In this document: positions 43,101 to 57,300 of the stretch, one piece after another
How positions within the stretch are numbered: the stretch's first letter is position 1
How the letters are laid out: each line of letters opens with the position of its first letter
Notes under the pieces: model-generated
Told to the model about the DNA's origin: nothing
Database searches by the model: none
The model's input: the letters and a program-made list of their open reading frames with translations, nothing else
Program-made: the position numbers and the translations under genes
Assembly (NCBI GenBank): GCA_008694505.1
Contig: VZDJ01000056.1
Coordinates: 5,955,205-6,019,204, forward strand
From: Cyanoderma ruficeps
Taxonomy: Eukaryota > Chordata > Aves > Passeriformes > Timaliidae
Length of the DNA stretch: 64,000 nucleotides
Direction: 5' to 3'

Positions 43101-46100
43101 ACTGGCTTTCAGGCCAGCACCCCGGAGCATGGGATGCCCTCAATTATTTCTCTGAGGCTATGGATCTAAGGCTTGCAACAAAATTTTCCCTAAAATGCCA
43201 CACACCCAAGAGCTGTTTCTGAACAAGCTGAACTTGGAGAAACTTGGAGAAGGTGCCTTGGAGGAGAAGGGGCTTCAATGCTGGTGCCTGAGCTGTGACA
43301 CACTGCCTCCCCTGCACCTCCCTGCCCTGCCATAGAGAAGCACAGGCAGGGGTGTAACTCCCAGTCAATAAACCTGTTCCTTCTGTTGCATTAATCCTTT
43401 GTCTGCAAATAGTGATTAATTGAATCAGGCAGGGAGCAACCCACACGCTGATCCCAGCTGGGCGTGTCAGAGGCCCTGTGCTGCAGCTGTCAGGTGGGGG
43501 GAGATGGCACCTCTGCAGGTCCCCTGGGCCCTGGGAACAGTCCCTCTGTCCCTTGTTCCTCAGGCAGGAGCCCCTAGCAATGACAGGGAGCACTGTGCAA
43601 TGATAAACATGCCTTGCACAGAGCCATGCTACCAGGATTCATTGGGATAAATTAATCCCCTGCCTCTTCCTCTTCCCTTGACAAGTAGTTTCTGGTGTGA
43701 CTGAACTTAAAATACCTAAATGAAATTCAGTGTGACTTTCCCCCCCCCCAATAAGGAAGTGACTGAATCATGGTTTTCTTGGAGGCAAAAACTATTCTTT
43801 TCCCTAATGGCATTCCTTGTGCATAAGCTGCACAAACTCTCCCCTCTGTGCCTGGATCCGCCCCCTCCAGCTCTGTGCACGCTCACGCTCACACAGGCAC
43901 TTGTTGCATGGAGGAATGATGGTTCTGGGAGCCAGGAGGTGTCTGTATCCATCAGAGGTAGCTGAAACTGCTGCTACAAATGTTTAATTGCAGGGAAGCT
44001 GGGATCTGAGAAGCAGAGGGGGAAGTGCTGCTTTTGGGGAAGTGCAAGTTGCCAGACACAAAACCACAAAAGTGTCACGTTTGCAGGGACTTTCTCAAGT
44101 CGTGGGAGGCTGAAGTTCAGGCCATGTCACAAAATAATTACAAGGTATGTAGCCCTAGAGGCTGAGAGGTGTCCTCTTGGGACTCCTCTGGCTCTTCAGG
44201 ATTGGCTCCAGGGAAACATTGCCCCACCCTGAATGAGTGATGGATTCGGTGCGCCTTGGTGGCATGAGATGTTGCACCGAGTGCACAGGCCACCAGAAAT
44301 ATGTCATTGTTTGTGTGCCCTGGTCTTACCCCTCCAGTGGGAGATGAGCATGTGAGCAGGCTGGCTCCCAATGGCATGCTTCATTCCAACAGAAAATGCA
44401 GCTGATGGGATGGGAAGGGGAATGAGCAAATTTCTTCTTCACCTTGGGCAAATTTTTTCTTTATCTACCCCTTGTTTGTGCTTTCCCAGCAATAAGGTGA
44501 TCCCAGAGATGCTGTGGTGCTTTTTTGAGACAAAAAAGAGACACCTTGGCATAAATCTACAAAAAATTAGTATTAAAATTAGAATTAGTATTCTGTGAAG
44601 AATTAGTATTGTTCAAGCCTTCTCCCAGGAAATTTCCCCTTCTGCCTTCTGTGCTGGGTGTTGTTCAGGTGTGGGCTGCCACAGCCTCCCACCCTGCACA
44701 GCTGGCACCCAAGTTACTGCAGCTGATGATGTCCTGCAGATCTCACCCAGGGCTGGTTTGGGATTTTGTGCTGTTGGTGCTGCTGCTGCAGCCCCATGCC
44801 TGTTGTGCCTTGGCTCCGCCAGGAAAGAATGGAAAATCAGGGTGGGTTAAAAATTCAACAAACTTTGCACATTCATAGGAAAGGGACTGTAATTTTTGCA
44901 TTTAACACTCTGTTAGATCTAATGGAAAGCTGATATTTTTCTGTAGGTGTGAAATTAACCTTTCAATAAAACTAAAAACTATCTTGAGCTTTTTCAAGAT
45001 GAAGTTTAAAATAGAGCAATTATGAAACTTGCTGAAAGACTGCCAAGTTTTCTTGTTGAAAACTGCTGCAAATGAATTATGTTTCCCTTGTGATTTACAG
45101 CACAGTGTGAAGGAACTATAGTTTGTATTTAAATCTGTTTCCATTAAAGACTATTTGCAGATTATCAGCTTATTTAATCAGAAATGATTTTTTTTTTCTT
45201 TTGGACAAAATTGTCAAACTCCATCAAAGAAAATTCCTTTCAGTGTTTAATGCTACCAAATGCTAAACATGGCATTGTTTATGAGTGCCATGTGTAGTAA
45301 TAGTATGTCTTGAAAGAATATTTTCTTTCTGAGTGAGGATGGCTGACGCTAAACAAATTAGCTCAATTTCTTGTTGAGATTGCTGGAGGCAAGCAGGGGG
45401 ATGAGGGGGGATTTTCTTGCATTAAGTCCCAGCAAAACTGGGATTTTCCATGCCATGCTTCCTTATCCTCATTTAGGTTAAAAAAGAGAAGCTGAAACCA
45501 TGTAGGTTTTGCACTCACACATGTCCAGGCACTCGTGGTGCCTGTGTAGGGAATGGTGTTTACCAGTGGGATTGTTACAGGACACTGGAAAAACTCATTG
45601 AGTCAGCATCCATTCTGGAAACACAGCCAAATTTGCATCCTACTCCTAGAAACAAGGGATCAAATACCAATTAAAAACTCACTGCTCTCTTTTACTCAGT
45701 AGCGTTCATTGCAGACAGCAAAAATGAAATTCCTGGGGACGTGGAGCATGGGGATGATGATTGGTCACAGTAACACAGCTGTAGTGCCTGGAGTGGAAGC
45801 TGCTCCACTGGACAACTTTCTTGGAAATGAATTGAATTTTTGGTGAAATCCAGCTGATGGGTATGAAGGATAGGAAAATCAGATGGGTCTGCAAAAGGGA
45901 TTTTAAAATAAGGATTTAAAGTAACATAAATTATTTTAAATAACATTAGAAATATTCCCGTGTGGAAAGGCCTCATGTCACATTACAGATATCATAATTT
46001 CATGTACACTGACACCTGCAGCTTTAGTTGTATCCTCATAAACTCACTCCTCATTGACCTTGAAAGCTTGATAAAACAAACTAGACCTCCAGTTCTAGGT

Positions 46101-48508
46101 CGTTGTTAAAGATATATTCCATATAATGACAAGGTAATTCTGTGAGGTATTCATATCTGAGGTCAAAAGCAAACGAGCATTTGTGTTTGGGCCTTTTTAA
46201 ACTCTGAAAATAGTACGTTAGAGACAATAATTAATCTCCTGTTCAAAGCTATCTCCATCCCCAGCAGTAGCATCCCCTTCCCCAGGTATCTCTCCTCCTG
46301 TCCCTGCTGCAGCCATGGACCCAAACCCTGTAGCACCAACTGCTCTGTACCACAGTCACCTTGCTTCCAGCCACGTGTGAGCTTGGCTCAGGCTGGACAC
46401 CACCATAAACCAGGTAGTTCTTTGCAAACAAGGCACTTGAGCTAAGTTTTACTTCCCAGATGGTGTTCCCAGCCTTTATTTTGCTTGAAGATCTTCCCCA
46501 TACTTGATGGACTGCTCTGTGGCACAGAATGAAGTACATCTGGGACCCTGTCCTGGTAAAGACACAAGCAGATTATTTGCAGTCACCCCTGTGGCTGTGC
46601 ATCTAATTAAAAAGAAACCATTAACCTGTCAAAGTAACTGATATACTTGAAGTCTCTGTAATTATCCTCCATAAATGTCTGTCAGCTGTACAAGGCTCAT
46701 TTTTGCCATCCATCCTAACAGGAGACAGGCTGCTTGCCTGGTTTGTGAGGGTGGGCTTGGTTCTTGCCATGGCTCCAGCAAGGTGATGCCCATTTACATC
46801 ACTGGAAAGCTGTTCTGATAAATGTAATAGCTGGCAGGTAATTGATTTCTTGGTGAGATTTGTCTGAGTGAGTGTCATGATTCTTGAAAAACAGCAAAGC
46901 GGCTTCTAAAAGTGATGAATCACACTTGTGATTGCATTTATGTCAGCCTTGCATCAACCTAGTGGTGAAATATGCTGGCTGCAGGTTCAGCTGTTCTGGC
47001 GCTGAAGTTTAGATGGCTTAAATTATTAAAATTATTTAAATGATGCTGTATCTTGCTCTGCTGTCCCAGAGCTGTCTGTGCAGCCCCACGAGAGGCCAGC
47101 TCCAGAAAACACAGAGGACCTGATTCACTGTTCACAGAGTCTGAGTGGGGTGAATCAAGCATCCAGCACAGGTACTGAGGGTGGGCAGCAACTCCCAAAA
47201 GAGCAGGAAAGGCACTTTTGTCATGGCTGTGTTGTGTGTTGAGTCAGAGGACAAAAGGTGAGTCACTAACACTGCAGAATTAAAAGCTGAAGTGCGATGC
47301 TCACCATCAGTGCTCCAGCACACAGCTGTGGGCTCCTGGGGACTCAGCTTGACAGTCACAATTGTGCTGTGTAGGAACACTGGGATTTTTTTGGTGTATT
47401 TTTAGCATGCAGAAAATCACTTAAGGCTGTAAAGGAGAGAAAAACTGAAAGTTTTTTGGTTAGGTTTTTTTTCCTTAAGGGAAAAAAGTGCTTTTATTCC
47501 TTATGGAAATAATCTGCAGGAACTTGAGCTGTGGGAATGCTCCCTTCTCCACAGGTATTCAGATGGGGAGGGTTGTGCCCTAGTGGATAACTCTGAGAAA
47601 TTACTTGCTCTGCTGCCTGAAACTGCTCGACTGCACTTTCAACCATATTTATAAGTTGTCAAAAGGCTGCAACAGATACTGATATCTTGCCAAAAGTTAT
47701 TCTTGGAAAATGAGCTGTACCTGGGCTTGTGCTATAAACAGCAGCAAGAGTTCATCAGGAACTCCTCAGTATAATAAATATTGAAAACACTGCCACACCA
47801 ACAATCAGGAGCTTAGCAGCAGCCATGGCTTTGAACTGCTCCTGCTTTATGGTGCATTGCCAGTAACAGGGGGAGGTTTTGGCTGCCACTTGATAATTGA
47901 GAGTTCCCCTGTAATACTTCTGTCTTCAGTTCTTTTCCTGCAGTCTTGTCAGAATGGCCAAATTAACTCAAAATAGGGCTAGGTTTTTCTGTGTCCACTT
48001 TGCCTGAATATTTTGCTATTTGGGCATCCACAGCTTCTCTCCCCCCCACTCCCCCCGCCTTTTTTTTTTTTCTTTAATCTAAGGTGCAAAAGGGAAAAAA
48101 AATTGATGGATTTCTGAAATTACCAGATTCTTGTAAAGCTACTAATCTTGGAAGCTGATAAAAGAGATTAAAAATCCCATTTCATGGTATAACACTGTTC
48201 CTAAGGCAGTTAACAGCACAAGAGGCACAATTTTCCCAGAAACCACCAAAGCTTTAAGTTTTTGTTGTTAAGAAAGTGATATTTCCTTCAACACACCTCC
48301 TCTTTCCAAGGTACTTCAAAATTTCTGTCTACATGAAAAGCCTTTCTCAATAGAACACAGCGAGAGGTTTCGACCAGCTCTCCTTTTAGACAAATAAGTG
48401 ACACCACAACTCCCTTTACCCTGTAGAAGAGACTTTGGTATCAGCTTACCTGCTATTGCTGCCAAGTCTGTCTGTTTATGAGTTACTTGAGAGTATCTTG
48501 AGTTAGAT

Positions 48509-48648
48509 GTGGCTGCCCCATCCCTGGAATTGTTCAAGACCAGGTAGGATGGGACTTTGAGCAACCTGGTCTAGTCTAAGGCAGGGAGATTGAAACTGGA
48601 TGAGTTTTAAGGTCCCTTCCAACCCAAACCATCCTGCAATTTTATGAT
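48509..48648 (+). mobile_element. CR1 LINE 3' terminal fragment
   Basis: GTGGCTGCCCCATCCCTGGAATTGTTCAAGACCAGGTAGGATGGGACTTTGAGCAACCTGGTCTAGT ... GGTCCCTTCCAACCCAAACCATCCTGCAATTTTATGAT. A 140-bp severely 5'-truncated copy with a mutated terminus. Confidence 0.88.
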
Positions 48649-51262
48649 GAATGGTGCTTGCTTGGGTTATGCTGTGTGAAGTGGAGCTCCAGAGAGGATA
48701 AGGGGCTGTGCAAAGTCCTTCACATCCACCCCTTGCACTGTTTGTGCTTATTTCCTATGCTCACCACTGGATCCTGTTTAAATCCACACATGCAACAGAG
48801 ATGAAAGTTCTGCTGGTTAAATTATTTCTCTGTAAAGTGGAGAAGAGAGTGTACAGTCCAAAAATTTCTAAATTTCCCATCAAAATAGGGGTAAAATCCC
48901 AGTACCTACAGAGGTAAATGGCCTGCCCCAGCTCCCCAGCAGCAATAAGAGTCTGTTTAAGGGATTTTACAAGATTTGTGGAGGTGGGATGACTATCATT
49001 ATCAATTATTTCATGGCTAACCTTAGGGGGAAAAAAGCCTGTTAAAAACAGATTAAAGAGAATAGGCTTCTATATTTAACAAGGCCAGATAATATTAATA
49101 TGCAAGTGCAGAGACATGGCTAATGAATAGAATTTGTTATTACTAAGGCGATCTATAACTTCTTTGAGTGCCACAAGTGGTAGGGAAGTCACTGGTGAAG
49201 TGACTGGAATTAATGAGCTGTCTCAGGAATTTTATCAAGTTCTCTATAAAAGTCTTTCCCTTGCTTCTGAGGAGATGGATATATTCAGAGAGAGGCAGAG
49301 AAAGATTTTCTTTGTATTTGCTTAAAGGCTGAATGATCATGAAGGCCCTGAGCTTAGGAAGATCTTCATGCTGAATTTTTATGGGGACTTTGAACAGCAT
49401 CAGGCCCGTTTAACAAAGAAATACATCTAACCTCTTCAATCTGCTGGTCTACCTCCTACAGCTCCATCAGGACTCTCTGGTGTATGAGCACAGTTAGAAC
49501 GAGAGCAATGACGTGAATAGACTGGACTGGACACGAGTTTTGATGTAGTTTTTTAATAAGGACTCTGCTCTGCAGCTTGCACAGAAGTTATTAGTTTGTG
49601 TTTTCCCAGGGCCAGATTGATTAAACCATCCTACACCAAACTGATTTTTTATGTAGCAATTACAGGAGCTTTAGAAGAACACAGAAGCCCTATGTTTTCA
49701 GTGTAATTTGTCAGTGACTGGATCTCAGGTGGAGCTGCCTCCTATCTTTGTTAGCTACACTGAAAGTGAGGAAGATGTGAAACCCCACTCTACTCTGTTG
49801 TAGAAGACATCTGATGCACACAGTTGTCACAGAAAGTTACCCCTCCACGTGTCCTACCTTGCAGTCATGGGAGGATAAATGCATATTTATTAGAGGAGCT
49901 GTGCTATGGCTGACTTTGAGACAACTTACTCACGTTCCCATGTTACAAAATGTTCTCTTTACTTGTCTTTTGTTACATTTTGTTCTCTTACATCAGAACT
50001 CTTGAGGAAGACTGAGATTCACCCCCTTTTCTGCTGCTGAGCTCTTGGTTTGAGTGAGGTCTAACAGAGGGCTATCACACTTCTTTTAAAAGTATTTCCT
50101 TGAAGAAACTGAAAGGTCTCAAAGGCTCAGGGTGCATATTTGAGTGAACATATATATGCATGTATTCATAATTTCCCGTGGCAACTGTCATCCTCTTTTT
50201 AATAAAAATTTCTCACACATATCTACAGATATATATAAATTACATGTAGGAGTTGCTCTCTCCTGTATCCTAAGAAGAGTGCTGAATAAGTAAGGGAAGA
50301 TACAGGGCAGAAATGTGCTTTCCTGACATTAGCACTGTGCCTGTGTTTAAAAGTGCTATCCATAATTAGCGTGAGCAAAGAGCAGCAATCTTTCTCCTGG
50401 TTTATGCTGCTCTTTTACACTCAGGACTCTGGGTCATTGCTTAGCAAGTACAGGAACCTGCCAGGCTGCAGCAGGTGGATCACTGGCAGCTGAGGATCTC
50501 TGCTTCCTGCCGGGAAGTGATGCTGCAAGAGCTCTGCTCCAAACGCAGATGTGAGTGGAAAGAAGGTGGCCAAGGGCAAGGCAAGTTGCAAGGCAGCCCT
50601 ATGCAGACAGCACAGGCATAAGCAGAGAGGAAAACAAGCCCCTTCACAGGGTTGATTCTTGGGGTTTTTTTTATTATTTTAAAAATATGAGATAAGGGGT
50701 CTGAACAAAGAGCTGGAAGTAAATAGATAAGAACCTTGTGATGCCTGAAGAGCTGTATGTGCAGAACAAATGACTTCAGGGTTTGCCATCAGTCCTTTTA
50801 AGATGCAACTTTAGAGTTCAAGAGTTTTTTTCCAGTTAGAAAAAATACACAAAGTACCTGTTTTCAACATTTCAGATTGTTTTTCTAAACCTCAGGTTGT
50901 TAAGCATGACTCCCAATGCTGGAAAGCCCCAACACCAAATGTAATGGGGTATGTCATAGCACCCAGTACCCCACAAATCTTCCAGTTTACTCCAGACACA
51001 AATGAGTCTTTGCTGTCAGCATTGAGCCCTGCACAGGGATGACAGGTGCATGTGAGGTTTATCCACAAAGATAACCTCAGGGCCCAGGGCTGGGCTCTTC
51101 TGGGGGAAAAAGAGTCTGTCTCCCTTCCACAGAAGAATGCAGGCACCAAATGCACTTCAAATGCAAGCTTCTAGCAGGGACTAGTGACATTTAAGCTATA
51201 AAAAAAATACTTTTGTTTCATGCTGGAACCTTATGAACCATGATTTGACACCTTTTCCACAG

Positions 51263-51489
51263 GCTTTAGAGCTGTGGTGAATGAAGGAGGATTAGCCTTG
51301 AGGCAGGTCATAAGCAAGGACAGAAACTGGGGCTTGTTCATCACTCAGCTGATCACTTCTTATTCCAGGGCTAGTATGAGATATGTTAATTTGAACTGGC
51401 AGCAGATTTTGCATAACTACATCTCAGAACACCAGTCAGCCCTAACATTTGCCATGGAATTCTGTTTTCATGTTATTAAAACCTTATAA
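51263..51489 (+). CDS. Weak candidate terminal exon, unrecognised
   Basis: After ACACCTTTTCCACAG the plus strand is open for 74 codons (FRAVVNEGGLALRQ... to ...CFHVIKTL, then TAA). The composition is protein-like, but I recognise no family and see no partner exon. The position between SNTN and THOC7 is where mammals carry C3orf49, whose sequence I cannot recall well enough to compare. Confidence 0.13.
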
Positions 51490-53336
51490 TGAAGTTTTAC
51501 AGTGTAGATCTTCCTTCAAGCTTTGCTGCAGTGATGTTCAATGCTAGAACAGGCTCACTGCAAAGGGTGAAGGCAGGGATTTTATTACTATTAACTGTCT
51601 TATGCTTGGGCTCAATGTCTTCACAGTGTAGTACACCAAGAAATGTGGGGATTATGTCCATAGAACTTGCAGCATCCTTCTTTTCATGTATGTGACAGAA
51701 CTACCTAGAGCTTTTATGCAGGAACAAAGAATTTACTGTTGATGATACTGGAACAATTTCTGTGACATCTTCTTTTTGTCTAGAATGTATGTGTTTTATC
51801 CTCTCTTTGTAAAGGTAGTTCCACTAAAGTTGTTATGACTCTTCAAGGAGCCTTCTCTGGAGAGGTTGCATTTCCATTTGGAAACCACAGACACCTGTGG
51901 AAAACATCTTTCCACGTGCCTGTGGAGGCTGAGGCTCTGCTGCAAACAGCACAGCTTTGTTCCTGCTGTTTTATGAGGGAGCTGCCAGAGGGGAAGGGGA
52001 TGCAGTGCCTGGGGAGGGCAGGCACACCCAGGCAGGAAGGCAGCAGCTGCTGGAGGAAGCGGAGTTTCAGGGTCTGGAGGAGTGGGAAGGAGCTGGATGA
52101 GTGAACTTTCTGCCCAGCAGCTCTTGCAGCTGAAGTTGATGCCTTCCCCTTGTCTGCTAGGCTCTTCTCTTGCCATTCAGCCAGATGTGGGGATCACCGG
52201 GGGGTGTGATGCCCCAAGGGAGAGGCTGTGGGTGGGAGCAGGGCCCTCATCCATTTGAGGATGCACTGGGTGCATTGTGGTACACTCACTGCCTGACAGG
52301 CTTCACATCTTTATTTTCCCATCCTCATGTTGGTGATGCTGGCAATACTGATTCTGTGTAATTGAGACTCAGCATGTCTTGTTCAGCAGGTTTTTATTCC
52401 CAAGGGTTGCCTCTGCTAAGCTCTGTGGGGACCTTTCCCTTGAGCCAGGCCTGCAGGATGGAAATGTGTTCTCACAAGTGCATGCCAGTGTGGGTGATTT
52501 TCCATGCAGTGAACATCTCTGTGGGAGGTGTGAGCATCCCTGGGTGCCCCCAGGCAAGGGACGAGGGAGGGAAAAGCCAGTATGCTGATCCTCACTGGAG
52601 AGCTGTGCTGGAAAAGGCAGGGAGATGAGGAGAGGGGGCATGCCCTGGCTGGGGCTTTGTCCCTCCTGTAGCAAGGGCAGGGCTAACTGTGAAAGCCAGA
52701 CAGCGCAGCTCACAGTGCTGGGTGTCAGGAGATGGAGGGGGCTGCACACTCCTACCTTCAGGCAGGTAACATCAGCTGCCATGAGCATCTCCTGCTGTAG
52801 CCCATATGTCCTGGGAGCAGCCAACAAAATCCTGGGGTCTGGTGCCTGCACACTCAGGGCCCATCACTGGTGGCCTCTGAGCCATGTGCTGGGACTGCTC
52901 TGCCCACCTGACCTGCCTCACTGCTGGGTCCAGCCTGGGCTTGGAGAGTGGGAATCCTTGTAGGGACAGCCCAGAGGGACTCCATGTCTGCAACATCTTA
53001 ACACTGTCTGAATTCCTGGATGAAGAAGAACATAAAGTGAATCACAATTTCATTCTGCAGTGGCTCAGAAGCAGAAGCTGGGGAAGGGATAAGGTTCATC
53101 CTGTTTTCAGTATTTTTAATATTGCAAACTGCTGAATTCTTAGCCTTGTTATGCTTAATGATGTTTCAGTACTTAAAATGTAGTTCTAAATTTTATGTAA
53201 TAACTAAATATATCCCCACTGGTGCTTGAGGTACCCTCTAAAAAGCGTTCAGCAAAGCTCCTTGTTCATACTGGGCAATAGCTGGATCAATGATTTGAAG
53301 GTGAAAAATTTTAAAGGGTCACTGAGCTGGCTTTAG

Positions 53337-53529
53337 TGTGATGGGAGAAAGCCTGGTGAGACTTGCTGGCCTCAGGGTGTCCCCACCCAATGCTGTGACA
53401 GAGGAATCGTTGAAAGTGAAAGGAAAGCTCACTACTCATTCACCTAAGGACTTTACCAAAATTTCCCCAAAGCCTTTAACAAACAAGAAACACAGCTTAA
53501 TAAGCAAGAAGTACAGAAAACCTCCCTAA
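53337..53529 (+). CDS. Weak candidate terminal exon, lysine-rich, unrecognised
   Basis: Following AGCTGGCTTTAG the frame is open for 63 codons to TAA. The second half is strongly basic (KVKGKLTTHSPKDFTKISPK and NKKHSLISKKYRKPP). No ATG-to-stop gene or neighbouring exon can be shown. It may be a short exon of an unannotated gene such as a C3orf49-like locus, or chance. Confidence 0.14.
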
Positions 53530-54184
53530 AAGCTTAATTGCTGGTCTGTAACTCTGGAACTGGCAATCTCACTTTTATCGGGTCTGCTGAACAGCTGGAT
53601 CGTCAGCCACTGAAGATATTAGCTTATAATTAAAATGTTGGCAGTTCCTTAATTACAGGCACTGCTACAATATCATTCACCAGTCTAATTTTTTTCCTTT
53701 CTGATGAGGAGCATGAGTAATTATTTTTCTTTAAGATTTTCAAATAAAATATTATTGGAGATGATACATTCATCGTGTCACTCTGCTAGTGGGAGGAGTG
53801 TGCCTTGCTAATACAATGCACAGTGTGAGTGTTCAGCAGGTGACTCTACAGGCAAAACTGCTCCCAGAAAGAAAAGCATCGGGGTGAGGTTTTCAGCCAT
53901 CCAGTCTGATGGGAGAGCAGAATCTGACATGATGAATCCTGTAATTGGTCTCTCCCCATGGCTGCTGAAAAGCTGGGGTGGCTGCACTGATGTGGAGAGT
54001 TAATAACATTTCCTGAGAGCTCAGTTCGTGTCTTATGTGAAGCTCTAACTCTTTTATCTCCTATTTTGCCATAAGGAAAACCAGAGCACAATCAATATAG
54101 GAGCTTTTTTGACCTGTTCAATGGTTTGTTTAAATGAGCAGTAGCAAACTTGTACTTTAACTTTGGGGGTTAAAAAAATTTCCC

Positions 54185-54371
54185 AGTGGTCAAATATTGG
54201 AATCGGGACCCATAGAGGCAGTGGGACCATCATCCCTGGGGACACTCAAACACCCAGGTTCAGGCTTAGAGCAACCTCACCTAAATATGAAGATGGCTCT
54301 ACTCTGAGCAGGAGGTGGGACTAGAGACCTCCAAAAAGCCTTTTCACCTGAAATAATGGAATGATCCTATA
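54185..54371 (+). mobile_element. Diverged CR1 LINE 3' fragment
   Basis: CAGTGGGACCATCATCCCTGGGGACACTCAAACACCCAGG, CTTAGAGCAACCTCACCTAA, GAGCAGGAGGTGGGACTAGAGACCTCC and AATGGAATGATCCTAT retain the CR1 3'UTR order with many substitutions. Confidence 0.7.
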
Positions 54372-57300
54372 CGTCCAGGTTAGTTACCTTACTTTTACAT
54401 GTGAGCCTAGAGCAGGCAAAGAGGAGCAGGTGCAGGAGGGGATGGGGCGACATGCAGCATCCACACAGTGAGTGTGGGCCCTGGTGAGCACACCAGGAGC
54501 TGCTGTGGAGCTCAGTGAGACTCAGTGTCTTTCTGGCTTCAGCACACCATCCATGGAGCTTTACAGCCTTTTAGCAAACAAACACAACTTGCTGCCATTT
54601 CATGCCCTGGGAATGGCTGCTGAAATTAATGAGCAGGAGAAGGATGGGGTGCTGAACCCAGCCTGCTGAGTCTGACGTGGTTAATCACAGGCACAGAGAC
54701 TGGCAGGGAGCAATTTGGAAATAACACAATTGGGAATGTTTCTTGTCTCATTTGCCCTGATGCATCCATGCAATCAGTACGTTTTGGTCGGTTGCTATTG
54801 TTTCTCAGTGAAATTGCAGCTCTCTGCTCCAAATGTCCAGTCTCCTTCCCGCTGCTCCCCCAAGGGATGAGCAATTGTAAAGCAAACAGGAGGAGGAAGT
54901 TTGACAATGGGTGGTAACAGGGCAACGTGAAATAGCAAGGTAGCTGAACTTTCCAGTGCTTCCCCAAGTGTCAAGACAAATAATACCAAGTATTTACTCC
55001 TCCACAGTGACTCTGTGTTTCTATTATTGGTGGGAGCGTGGGAGTGGAGGCAGCAGAGGGGGCTCTGGGCTGGCTCGATTGAGAACCTCTGGTAGTGATG
55101 GGTGTGAGGATGTGAGCTACAGTCAGAGAAAATGGGAGTCACTGACATGTGTGTGTGTTGATTTAATCAATTTAAGCTTTCAGATGTGCTTTGACCCAGC
55201 AATCTGCAAGGTTCCCAGTTGCAGGGGGTGTGTGTGTTTGCAAATATACACATACACCTGCGTACATGCATGTAGAGAGGCTATAAGTCTTGTCCTGGCG
55301 AACGGGAATGAGGAATGGACAATTAGCTCACAGTTCATTGGCTTTGCTTTTCCTCTCTTTTTGCTTCATTTCTGCTCTTCCAAGACAATAAGTGGGCTGG
55401 CTGTCATCCCTCCCATGGTCACTCCCTGCAGGCAGTGCAGTGGTTTGATGCTGCAGCCTGTCTCTGAGCACTCTGCCCGGAGCATTTGTTGTGTTCTAGC
55501 CGTTTGTCCCTATGGCGCTGTATCCCATGGTTTCTGTTTGCCCCCAGCTAGTCTTGGTCTGCAGCTGACTACATGCAGGTTACAAGGGTTTTGAAATCCC
55601 CTGCTTGCTACTTGCATTAGCAGGAGAAAGTAAATATTCCCACTGCTTTTTAGCAGTTCTCCTCCTCGGGCACTGTTAGTGGCATAAACCATCTATCAGT
55701 TGGCAGCAGGCTGCAGCAGCAACTGGCACAGTTGAAAAGCCTGTGACATCGGATTCCAAAGGATCCACAGGCCAAGTAAACACTGCCAAGGCCTGGGCCT
55801 GTGGGAACAGGCAGCCCCGGGCAGGGCCTGCAGTCCCTGGCTGTGCCACCAAGGCTGGGCTTGCACAGCACAGCCTTGCTGCTGCTGCTGCAGCCCACAC
55901 TGCAGGGAAATGCTGTGCTGCCAAACAACCCTGTGGCTTCCCTCAGGATTTTGGTCTCTAACGGTGCTATGATGTTTTTGTTCTTCCTTACTTTTTTATT
56001 TGTTTATTTGTTTTATCTGAATGGTTTTGCAACCTCCCTGCACCATTTTCTGCACAGCTCCTTATCCAGATTGCAGGAGCTGTGTGATTTCCTTCCTAAA
56101 ACTTGCTTGTTAGGTGCTAGCTGCAGCCCTTACATGATACCTAGCAAATTAGCATCATGTGAGAGGCCTGAAATAGAGGTAAACACTTTTCTTTCATTGA
56201 TTTGGAATAGGATGGCACAGTGTTCTTGTTAGGATTGAGGTCTGGGTTTAGCTCTGTCAAGCTTAGGGAATGTTTCTACCTCCATCTTGAGAAATGATGC
56301 AGTGGAGCACAAATCCCATTTTTACCTCCTACATTTGGTATATATGCTGGCTATTTAATATATTGGAACAAAATTACACTGTTTTCCCCCGTGTGCCTTG
56401 AGATCCTTTGCCATTGCTTGGTGTGCCCAGTGCAGCAGCTGGCACGTTTGGTGGGTTGGGCAGTAGAGAAATGGAGAGGAACTGTCACAAGCTAAATACA
56501 AATATAATCTGTCTATTCAAAGAGGGATTTGCTGGCTCTTATGGCATCCTCCTGAATGTGTAGTACTGGCAGGTCAAACCTAAACATGTCTCAAATATGG
56601 TTCTCTGCTCCCCCAGCTCTTCAGCACTGCTTTTGTGCCCAGGCAGGTCTTGGAGAGCAGTGCCCATCTGGCCAGCACAGCTCCTGTCCCCCCCCTTCAC
56701 TGCCAGCCTGGCCCTTATGTACACAAGCAAAGGCACCCATGGGCATTGCCAGAGCCCACATGGGAGACAGTTTTCCTTTACTCTGCTGAGTGTTGTGAGC
56801 TGGGAAAGGTGGGTTGAAGTGCTGGGAAGAACCTGTTTTTCTATACAAGAAATTGAATGAATATGTACCCCTGACAAGCAGAGTCCCAAGGTGCAGAAGT
56901 TTCTCATTCCTTCAGTGAATCCTGCTGCTGTTACATACCAGAAAAGAGTTTTGCAGCTCACATTTTATTTGACTGAGGCACAGGTCTCCCAGGGAAGGTT
57001 TCTGTCATGAAAACCACCAGTTTGCCTTCAATCACTCCTCAAGTCACCTCAATAACATGACAGGTCAGTATGTCAGAAGGGCAGAAATCTCACACAGATG
57101 TACTAGCTTTGAAAAATAACCAGCATGTGTCAGCCAGCGAGGGAAAAGCTCCAGCACAACCAGTCTCCTGACGCCAGGATATTTGTGGGTGTGTGGGCAG
57201 GTAGTGGATGCTCCCACTGCAGATGTCCCCACTTCAGTTTTGCACCTTGCTGGGCAGATGGGACACTAATAACATGATGTGGTGGTCCCAGTGCTCCATG

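Larger units (their letters stand above)
32764..48508. other. Intergenic region with CR1 fragments
   Basis: No recognisable gene. It holds three CR1 fragments (34745, 36121, 39803), AT-rich tracts (33330-33460; 39382-39410) and T-runs. I checked the longer frames (for example 40719-41027 and 43144-43593) and saw no family signature. It may hold exons too short or diverged for recognition by eye. Confidence 0.65.

Noticed and set aside
54956..55594. Plus-strand frame of 212 codons, the longest in the window
   Set aside because: The translation is Cys/Ser-rich with no recognisable domain, the codon pattern is irregular, and no promoter or splice context fits a single-exon gene.
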